Assembly: GCA_009731375.1 (NCBI GenBank)
Contig: BJOX01000260.1
Location: forward strand, 483,029 to 547,028
Direction of reading: 5' to 3'
DNA from: Paulinella micropora
Taxonomy: Eukaryota; Cercozoa; Imbricatea; Euglyphida
DNA: 64,000 nucleotides
Shown here: positions 40,402 to 64,000 of the stretch, piece by piece
Position numbering within the stretch: position 1 is the first letter of the stretch
Layout: every line of letters begins with the position of its first letter
Notes under the pieces: model-generated
What the model saw: the letters and a program-made list of their open reading frames with translations, nothing else
Database searches by the model: none
Told to the model about the DNA's origin: nothing
Position numbers and translations under genes: made by a program

Positions 40402-40679
40402 GGGGGAAGCCGCTGTAAGCGGTCGACCCCCACGCCGAAGACTGACTCCTCATTCGAAGGCGCCCTCGACCGACCGATACATGACATGAAGCATCCCGGC
40501 TGTCGAATAAGTAAAAATAATTGGTCCACGTCCAGTGCGAGTCTCCCATGAGAACTCGTGCCCCCGAGCCTAGCTCTTTCACCTCAGGCATTAAAAGAAA
40601 TGCCCCGTCTTGATCTCCCCTTTCCCGTAGAAAAATCAAAGTAGCCAATGATCCGTAAGCGACATCAGACTTCGTCGAC

Positions 40680-41249
40680 TCACGTTTTAACTTGTTTCCG
40701 AGATCGTCCTCGACCCCTGTGCTCTACTGCTTCCGACTGCGTCTCTTTAGCCCTTCTCTTCTTCGCCGCCACTTCTTTCTCACATCTTGGTGCACCTATC
40801 AACAAAAATGATATGCCCGCACTTTGGACTTCGTCCCAAATACGAAGCGGAATCCTCCTTTCCTCTGTTAACTCGAACGGCATATCCAACACCACCCTTG
40901 GCATCATTTGCACCGTCCATGGTGTAAAATCCTCATCGTCCTTCTCGATGGACGCATCCCACTGCTCCAAATCTTTGCCGTCTCGAAATACTGGCGCAAA
41001 GATTCTTTCCCGCGTCATATCAATAACACTCTTGCTCCTCCAAAAGTGCATTGTCGGAGCAAGTCCCAACGCAGCCCGTACCCGCGTTCTAGGCTGTACA
41101 TACGTAACCTGCATTAAAAAGAAATAATCAAAGTCCTTATCCATGACCGTATCCTCGTGCGGTCGACATAGATAGAACTTATCAATCTGCCAGTCGATCT
41201 TAGCGCCAAAACCCGCTCTTAAGATCAAGCGTAGTATACACCTTCGCAT
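40680..41249 (-). CDS. Unassigned frame downstream of the truncated RT
   Basis: 189 codons in a different frame from the RT. It does not read as the rest of RT, RNase H or integrase. It is charged, with a basic C-terminus. It may be the remaining tail of a polyprotein joined by an internal deletion at about 41215. Confidence 0.5.
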   Translation of the reverse strand: MRRCILRLILRAGFGAKIDWQIDKFYLCRPHEDTVMDKDFDYFFLMQVTYVQPRTRVRAALGLAPTMHFWRSKSVIDMTRERIFAPVFRDGKDLEQWDASIEKDDEDFTPWTVQMMPRVVLDMPFELTEERRIPLRIWDEVQSAGISFLLIGAPRCEKEVAAKKRRAKETQSEAVEHRGRGRSRKQVKT

Positions 41250-44200
41250 GTTTGAGCCGGTTGATCCCCTTCCTGAGATCCGGTACCGGTGTCTCGATCT
41301 GCTTCAGAATCTTATTGATCCTATAGTAATTGATACACATACGTAAGGACCCATCCGGCTTGGGCGCCATACGCACAGGTGAAGACACCTCCGATAAGCG
41401 TGCCTCAATGATGTCCTTCTCCAAAAGCTCCTGAGTGATTTCCCGAGCCATCCGATCCTCGTGATAGCTCATACGTGACGGTCTCCTGTGACCCACCACG
41501 TCTTCACCCAGCTTCCGTCCAAAGTTCGCCTCGTAACCCCGAACAGAGCCCGCCTCAAGAGGCCCAAATACCTCCATATTATTCTCCAAGATACCCTTGA
41601 GGGCATCTCGCTCCTTCATAGTACCTTCCCAAGTACTATATTTCTCCGCAATAGCCTTTTCCGCGGCTATCCTAGCCTCCTCAATCTCCTTATGAGAGGC
41701 CTTACGTGATAACTGCGCCACATCCTCCATCGGAATAGGCCGCTCATCCTCACGTACCATCGTCCCATGGTACCTAGTTTCCTCCTTGCCTCTCCACTGG
41801 GCAAGCTGTGCCACATGATCTATGATAATGGCATATTTCATTGCATGCGTGCGGTGATATATACCTGAAATCCAAGAGAAGGCTTGCTTTCTCACATCCG
41901 CCATCTCACGTTGCATTAACTTGGCCCCATAAGCCAACGCCTTCTCCTTCGTCCCCAATCGTAAAGCCAAGACCAGCTTATGGCCTCTATGTGGGATCGG
42001 GACCGGGTCATCAATAAGATGATCCTCTATATCCTGCCACCACATTTCCGTCCGAGTTCCCACTGGGATGACTATAGTGAAATCATCCACCGATAGCCTG
42101 TTTTTCAAGACCTCCTTAATGGCCTTGACTCCCTTAGGGAAAAACAAATTATCATCCCAGTGACTCTTCAAGAAGGCTTCTACGATCGGCTTAGGCTGCT
42201 TGACCGGCAGCTTATGTTGGGTAACATTCCAAACCACATGAGACGTCGTGGTCGAATGCATATCTATATAGACATGCTGATCACCGGCATCCTCCATGCC
42301 CGCAATCGTACCCCGCAACAATTCCGCTTTTGCTGCGTAGAGGTGTTCCAACCTCGCGTCTATCGCGGCCACTACCGCCTCATCCTTTGCGGAATCCCTA
42401 CAGTCCACGTTCACGACCCTCACGTCGCGTGGGTCCCTGTAGGCCCAGCCAAAGGTTGTGGTCATGACATATTCCGTCTCCTGTATCTTGTCGTCAGAAT
42501 TGTCAGCAACCACACTTGCTTCCCCAGAGTCCCCCGACTCTACTGTGCATACATGGAAGAACGAGGCTGTTACAGGCTCCTGAATGTGGGGTGTGACCGA
42601 AGGCTCCGTGCCCTCGGACACCACCTTTGTCCACCCCCAGTCAGCGCGCATGACTGGTGAGACACTCACATCCAAATCGTGCGCTACCGCACATTGGCCT
42701 TCCCGCCGTAAAGGTTCATACGGTACTACCTCGTACCGCGGAGCCACCTCGGATCCACCGTACTGCACCACGTTCAGATCCGTATAAATCCGAGCGTGCA
42801 TGCGTCTGAGGTTCCGCTGCCCCAACAGGAGACCACCAGCAAAGGCTGGGACGACCCAAAACCGATGAGAGAAAGACTTCCCGTCTTTCAAAAGGAACGT
42901 AAGCATGACTGACCCTGAGATCCCGGTCATGCCTCCCACTCCCTTGATCCTCAACCGACACGGCCGAAACCCGTGTCTAAACCATGGTTCCCTGCTCCAT
43001 AGTTCAATAAATTCCTTCCCGAGTACATTCAGAGATGCCATTGTATCATTGCCCACAATGCATTCCTGCTGTACATCCTCAATAAAAATTTTAGTGAATA
43101 ATAAAGGCAATTCAGCTTTCCCCGGGCCACACCCGTCCGCTGAAAGTGCTTCATAACCACCAAAATATTTACTATCAAGCGCCTCCGACGCTAACTCCAC
43201 ATTAAGGTCCGTGCCTTTATTCATCACCGGACATAGAGTGTCCCTGTGACTATCAAGGTCCTCAACCTGCTCATTCTGTCCATCCTGGCCTTCCAAGGCC
43301 ACCGCGTCCGTAGCTTCCTGGACTCCCCGCGTTACCACGCGTGTCCTATCATCAAATCGCAGGTCATGAGTAACCATGTCGCCTCCGTGGCCGACAGGCA
43401 ACTCACCCGACTTATTCTCCCTCCCGACCTCCGAGTCAGGCGCTGGGATTGCCTCCTGGGATCCCTGGCCCCGCACTTGCATTAATGCTTTGCCCTGCAC
43501 ATTCACCAACATGTCCACTAGCGTTATACCAAACGCCATACCCTGGACTTGTTGCTGCGGAGGCATCTGCCCTCCGACGGTCCCCTGACCGCCTCCCATC
43601 GGCATACCAGGAGCAGGCAAGATTGGTGCTGGAGGGATGTAAGACTGTCCCCCATAAGCAACCACCTGCTGCTGTGGCTGCCCTTGGTAGAACTGCTGCT
43701 GCATCGGCTGCCCGTAGCCTACTGGTAACTGCTGCCCCGGAGCTGGACCCGCATAGTAAGCACCTGCTCCCGCCTGCTGCATATGCGATGAGGGAAAAGT
43801 TCCCGCACCCCCCCCATACACATTTGCATTAGGAAAAAGGGAACTACCCTGATTGCCGCCCCACTGCGGGCTCCGATTTGAGTTGGGACGTTCCCGTGAA
43901 TCTGAACGCCCTCCCCGACGTCGCGGTGGAGATCGATCTCGGCTCCGCTCCGGTGACCTATCTCGATTCCGTGAATCGCGTCGTCCTCGGTCGTATCCGC
44001 CACGAACATGCCCTCCTCGATCGTATCCTCGTCGATCTCGGGCTTCATCCCTCTCGTCGTAATGACGACCGCCCGATACATGAGTGACCTCACGATCACT
44101 ACGACGATCTCTTGACCTTGAACGACTACGTCGGTTGTCAAGGTGCCCTCGATCCGACCGATCGCTCGAACTAGACGACGAGCTCGACGAAGAACTAGCA

Positions 44201-45306
44201 GCCGACCTTGCTGAGGACGCATCCGATGACCCCCGTAAATTCCATGCGGGGTCCACGGATTCATTCACGTGCCTGCCCGGGATATCTCTTCCCATAGACG
44301 CCGGTGCGTCGCCGCCATCTGAAGTGAGAGGGTTCCATACCCTGAACTTTTCCCATTCACCCTTCAAATAAGGTGCCTCACCAGGATCCGTCCATCCCTT
44401 CTGATCGTATGCCTTCCGATCACGATCCTGAAGGTTCTTGAGCTCCTGCGAATACTTATTCGTATTCAACAAGCCATGGAAGGGACCCACTGGATAGTCG
44501 TAGCGTACCTTCCTCAAGACTTCCTTCTGCACCGAGTCATCCCAGCCTTCAGGATGAAAATTCTGGCAATTGCTCTTGCACATGGCTCCCGATTTGAGCC
44601 ACAAGGCTCCCGCCTTCTTCATGCACAACGGCCTATGCACCCTGGGGTTGTAGTATGACCTCTGGAACCGTTGACTACCTTGCCCCGGCCCCCCTTGGGG
44701 TCTCTGACCATAGAACTGAGGTCCCCTGCGCGAGTACCCCAGGCCCCAATAAACTTCATCCCCGGGCTCGAATGGTCCCGCACCATCCCCTCCCCCCTGG
44801 TTCTGATTACCTTGAGTGGGAGTCCCTGACCTCGGACCCGACCACTTCCACTCATCGATGATGGTTTTCTGGACTCGACGCATGACTTTCCCCAACACGT
44901 CTTCATCCACGTTCCATATCTCCGGACTGGCCTCAGGGGTAGACTGTCCAGTACCCTTGAGGAGGTATTCCCATACCTCTGTGTCCGTCTGAATCTCTTT
45001 CGCCATCTTAATAAAGACTTGATTGTTCAGATCGAACAATGCCACAGCCGTCAATTTGAAGGCTTCTGCAGGTGTGAGCATAATCACCATGTCCATTATC
45101 CTCTGGAACATGTAGTGGAGTACAGGCTTCTTATTCACCATCCACTTGACCTCCGCCTGCAGCTGACTGACCTCCTGTGACTTAGAGGCAAAAACATGGT
45201 AGCCCATCTTCTCTGCGAGCATCAGACCAATACTATCGACACACATGGCGTCGAACCGAGTAGACTGCAGCTTTCCCCCAAAAGCTGCCCACACCTCGCT
45301 TTGCAT
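41200..45306 (-). CDS. gag/protease/partial RT polyprotein
   Basis: 1368 codons, ATG at 45306. In order: helical Gag-like region; a Cys/His cluster (C-x14-C-x3-C-x3-H) at about residues 230-255; RS/RD-rich stretch; Gln/Gly-rich stretch; an aspartic protease-like domain with GNDTMAS and LLLGQRNL; then, in the last ~100 residues, gypsy-type RT start (LLEKDIIEARLSEVSSP, KPDGSLRMCINYYRINK) ending in motif A, LDLKSGF, and a stop. The catalytic YxDD block and everything beyond are missing. Confidence 0.85.
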   Translation of the reverse strand: MQSEVWAAFGGKLQSTRFDAMCVDSIGLMLAEKMGYHVFASKSQEVSQLQAEVKWMVNKKPVLHYMFQRIMDMVIMLTPAEAFKLTAVALFDLNNQVFIKMAKEIQTDTEVWEYLLKGTGQSTPEASPEIWNVDEDVLGKVMRRVQKTIIDEWKWSGPRSGTPTQGNQNQGGGDGAGPFEPGDEVYWGLGYSRRGPQFYGQRPQGGPGQGSQRFQRSYYNPRVHRPLCMKKAGALWLKSGAMCKSNCQNFHPEGWDDSVQKEVLRKVRYDYPVGPFHGLLNTNKYSQELKNLQDRDRKAYDQKGWTDPGEAPYLKGEWEKFRVWNPLTSDGGDAPASMGRDIPGRHVNESVDPAWNLRGSSDASSARSAASSSSSSSSSSSDRSDRGHLDNRRSRSRSRDRRSDREVTHVSGGRHYDERDEARDRRGYDRGGHVRGGYDRGRRDSRNRDRSPERSRDRSPPRRRGGRSDSRERPNSNRSPQWGGNQGSSLFPNANVYGGGAGTFPSSHMQQAGAGAYYAGPAPGQQLPVGYGQPMQQQFYQGQPQQQVVAYGGQSYIPPAPILPAPGMPMGGGQGTVGGQMPPQQQVQGMAFGITLVDMLVNVQGKALMQVRGQGSQEAIPAPDSEVGRENKSGELPVGHGGDMVTHDLRFDDRTRVVTRGVQEATDAVALEGQDGQNEQVEDLDSHRDTLCPVMNKGTDLNVELASEALDSKYFGGYEALSADGCGPGKAELPLLFTKIFIEDVQQECIVGNDTMASLNVLGKEFIELWSREPWFRHGFRPCRLRIKGVGGMTGISGSVMLTFLLKDGKSFSHRFWVVPAFAGGLLLGQRNLRRMHARIYTDLNVVQYGGSEVAPRYEVVPYEPLRREGQCAVAHDLDVSVSPVMRADWGWTKVVSEGTEPSVTPHIQEPVTASFFHVCTVESGDSGEASVVADNSDDKIQETEYVMTTTFGWAYRDPRDVRVVNVDCRDSAKDEAVVAAIDARLEHLYAAKAELLRGTIAGMEDAGDQHVYIDMHSTTTSHVVWNVTQHKLPVKQPKPIVEAFLKSHWDDNLFFPKGVKAIKEVLKNRLSVDDFTIVIPVGTRTEMWWQDIEDHLIDDPVPIPHRGHKLVLALRLGTKEKALAYGAKLMQREMADVRKQAFSWISGIYHRTHAMKYAIIIDHVAQLAQWRGKEETRYHGTMVREDERPIPMEDVAQLSRKASHKEIEEARIAAEKAIAEKYSTWEGTMKERDALKGILENNMEVFGPLEAGSVRGYEANFGRKLGEDVVGHRRPSRMSYHEDRMAREITQELLEKDIIEARLSEVSSPVRMAPKPDGSLRMCINYYRINKILKQIETPVPDLRKGINRLKHAKVYTTLDLKSGFWR

Positions 45307-45309
45307 AAG

Positions 45310-46581
45310 CTATTCGTTGTCCACCGATGACTGACAACGAAAGAACCTATCAGCCACTATGGCCACATCCTCAGGCGTATAAATGTTAGCTGAACGACAG
45401 ACCCGACGTACCTCTGTCAGCCACAAACGAAGCTCAGAGATATGCCTAGGAATTGCAACCTTCTGATTGTCCAAGAGCAAAAGCCTTCTGGTCACCCAGA
45501 AGGCGGTCCACATCCTTCTGGTGACGCTCAATAGTACGACGTCGTTCCTCGTCGTTCTTTTCCATCTTACGGTTCCATGACGAAACCGCAAGCTTTCGTC
45601 GTTCTGCCTGGCCATCCCAAGCCACAGCAAAATGATAAAAAGCTTTGGCCATATAAACGATGGCATCCACTACCAGCAATCGTTCCAACGTGACGAGATT
45701 TTCAGACGATCCCGCTGTAGCCCAAGTGGGCTTTGTCCCTGAGACTGCCTTGTCCCAGAAGCCATCCATTGCGTCGAAAATGGGCGTGAACACGTCGTCT
45801 ATTGAGAGCACTTTAGCCCCAACACCACTCTTGGGCCGAAAAATAAAGTTGCCCATTGCGTGCACAGTGGGTGACACTCTGGCCCAAACCTGACTGTGAA
45901 ACTGAGCAAACTTTTGCACTTCAGTCCATCTTGGATGCCCTTGATCCAAGACATCCCAAGACGGCCAACAGCCAACCAAGTCGTACACAGGCTGTCCGTG
46001 AAGTTTGACAAAGTCACGAGAAAGGTCTCCAGCCATGGCAGTGGTGCCTCAGGCTTCAGCTTGGACTTGTCCCAACCTCGCTATATTGAGATCGACCATT
46101 CCATCCGTTGATGCCATCAATCTGGACGCATCCAGCCTCTCAGGCGTCCAGTAGTGGGTCCCTATGCCCACAGCTTCTGCAATCTGAACCACCATCTCTG
46201 CTGCCACCATAGCATTGGCCACTGTGGTGCGTCCGATCACAAGTGTGTCCCACACGTTCCTCGTCGAACCAGGCGAGATAGCATTAATGCATTGTCTGAC
46301 CGTCTGCAATGCCTTTGTGGACGGTAACTATCCGCACAACTATCACCTGTGAGACGAAACTGCCACATCTTCAAATCGTCTTCCAGACGAGCAGAGATGA
46401 AGTGCAAAGAGGGAGGTGTTCCCCCTGTTGTCGACGAACTCGACGCTGTGAGGGCTCCTGCCCCCATAAAACGTGTACCAAGAGAGGAAGGTACCAAAGA
46501 CCCACCCACCCTAGTTTCCGCTGGTGTAGAATAAGGGCTGCTTGCTGTCAACATCCTCCCCCTATTCTCACGTGGTAACAT
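45310..46581 (-). pseudogene. N-terminal gag frames of the minus element
   Basis: Four open stretches. 46237-46581 starts at ATG 46581 and is Ser/Thr/Gly rich. 46049-46309 is in another frame. A TGA separates the latter from 45446-46036 in the same frame. 45310-45666 is in another frame again and ends in TAG nine bases before the ATG of the long frame, also in frame. The two in-frame stops could be read-through sites or damage. Confidence 0.6.
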
Positions 46582-46933
46582 ATCGAAATGAGAAAGAGAA
46601 GAGAGATGTGAGAAAGCAACAAATGACACACACAGCACACACACACAACTGCTCCACACACAGCTTATGAGTTATGCTGGTGACACCTGTTTCCTCCAAC
46701 CGAATACAAAACAAATGTGCGTGCTCCTACACCTCACACACAATCTGTTTCTATCCCTCTCCCCCTAAGGAGAGCTCAACTGTCTAAAGCAAAACTTGAA
46801 AAAGGTCAACACCCTTTTCTGTCGGAAATTCCGAGGTGTCAAAACCTCAAGAAAAACAAGGCAAGAAAAACGTGAGAACTTGAGCTTTTCGTGAACCTCA
46901 CGAAAAGCAAAAGCAAAACCCAGTTCAATTTTT

Positions 46934-46946
46934 GTTAGTGGCTCCA
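46934..46946 (-). promoter_or_regulatory. Candidate primer-binding site
   Basis: TGGAGCCACTAAC on minus, two bases inside the 5' LTR. It starts TGG, as expected for pairing with a tRNA CCA end. Confidence 0.6.
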
Positions 46947-46948
46947 GA

Positions 46949-47078
46949 TGTAACCGGAACAGCTACTCTGACACTTAGTCGTACCTCAACTGTAGAGGGG
47001 CAGACCAAGCATAAGAGTCAAGTAACGACAAGCCGGACAACACTTGATGCCACTATGTAATGTACGGGCCGGCCGACA
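46949..47078 (-). repeat. 5' LTR of minus-strand element
   Basis: 130 bp, TG...CA, same as 40256-40385 but one base. Flanks are AAAC on one side and AAAT on the other, so no exact target duplication. Confidence 0.92.
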
Positions 47079-47390
47079 AAATTAGTAAAAATTAAAACGA
47101 GTAGACTAAGCGACGAAAGTGCAGCCATCAATCCAGCTTCCAACCATCAGCTTCTTTTGGCACACTTCAATCAGTGTAGACTGGGGCAAGGTTCGAAAAG
47201 CACCCAAGAATTAATTTACTTAGACGGATAAATCGATAAGATAGTTTAAAGGCGATGGTAGAAAAACTAAGTACAGGGCTAAAAACATAGGCAGGCCGCC
47301 TGGCATACTTACTTGATATTACCTCCGGTAACTTAGTGATATATATACTTAAGCTTATTACATATACAAGCCTCGGCCCGATCTGCCTAG
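47079..47390. other. Short intergenic spacer
   Basis: Between the LTR element and the Cys-rich gene stop; AT-rich. Probably the 3' UTR of the latter. Confidence 0.6.
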
Positions 47391-63753
<16,363 letters not shown>

Positions 63754-63774
63754 CTGCAGATAAATAGATAGATC

Positions 63775-63828
<54 letters not shown>

Positions 63829-63829
<1 letters not shown>

Positions 63830-64000
63830 GAGATATCGACTAATGTAAGAAAAAGGGAGCTTCTGATTTCGTCAACCAAGGAAGTCTGTGGGTAAAGTAT
63901 TAACCCGATGCCCAGCTAAGCCGTGATGTTTGCACGGAAGGGACTGATACAGGCGATACCAAATCTCCCTAGTACCAGGCGGGGCCAGGGCTCGTTCCAT
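63829..64000 (-). repeat. Dispersed repeat family, copy 3 (cut by window end)
   Basis: Reverse complement of the right ~170 bp of copy 1, from GAGATATCGACTAATG to GGGGCCAGGGCTCG. Flanked on the left by a TAGA array. Confidence 0.85.

Larger units (their letters stand above)
40256..47078 (-). mobile_element. LTR retrotransposon with internal deletion, 130-bp LTRs
   Basis: Both LTRs are TG...CA and differ at one base, so the insertion is recent or the LTRs have been homogenised. Reading on minus: 5' LTR 46949-47078, primer site, gag frames, a long frame with zinc finger, RS-rich region, protease and only the N-terminal part of a gypsy-type RT, a short unrelated frame, polypurine tract, 3' LTR 40256-40385. 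No YxDD, RNase H or integrase exists, so it must rely on another element. Confidence 0.9.

Noticed and set aside
40680-41249. Continuation of the RT in another frame
   Set aside because: No RT motif B, YxDD or thumb-like sequence follows LDLKSGF in any frame.

Overview
The window is nuclear DNA of a microsatellite-rich eukaryote. It contains GT-AG introns, intact core histones H2A and H2B, two LTR retrotransposons, a multi-LIM protein gene and a modular Cys-rich surface-type protein gene. An alveolate alga, possibly a chromerid, fits this mix, but that is inference; nothing here identifies the species. Eleven runs of N mark assembly gaps.

Layout. (1) 1-16602, plus strand: a gene of at least 21 exons encoding about 855 visible residues. 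A Pro/Glu/Lys-rich N-terminus is followed by half a LIM domain and six full LIM domains. Its start lies to the left of the window. (2) 18337-19493: divergent intronless histone genes, H2A on minus and H2B on plus, sharing a 257-bp spacer. Diverged copies of one AT-rich repeat flank the pair. (3) 20722-29176: a Ty1/copia element with both LTRs. Its gag-pol frame is broken repeatedly. (4) 29177-35231: intergenic, mostly CATA, CTA, CACT, CA, GT and CT/GA arrays around gaps. (5) 35232-39028, plus: an intron-bearing transposase-like gene of about 1183 codons with two candidate micro-introns. (6) 39476-39748: a MITE-like palindrome. (7) 40256-47078, minus: an LTR element with 130-bp LTRs differing at one base. 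It has gag and protease but only the first part of reverse transcriptase. (8) 47391-63753, minus: a multi-exon gene for a sushi-like, Cys-rich modular protein whose start lies to the right of the window. (9) A roughly 350-bp dispersed repeat occurs at 9309, 49674 and 63829.

The most unusual feature is shared by the two large cellular genes. Their introns are filled with simple repeats, and embedded in these are partial copies of the neighbouring exon edge. Acceptor AG plus 10-60 bases of exon is repeated upstream of the real exon, and exon end plus donor GT is repeated downstream. One LIM exon has ten acceptor-side copies and at least three donor-side remnants, with the copies nearest the working exon most like it. 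The real exons were chosen by reading-phase continuity: every junction from 68-120 to the stop at 16600-16602 is phase-consistent.
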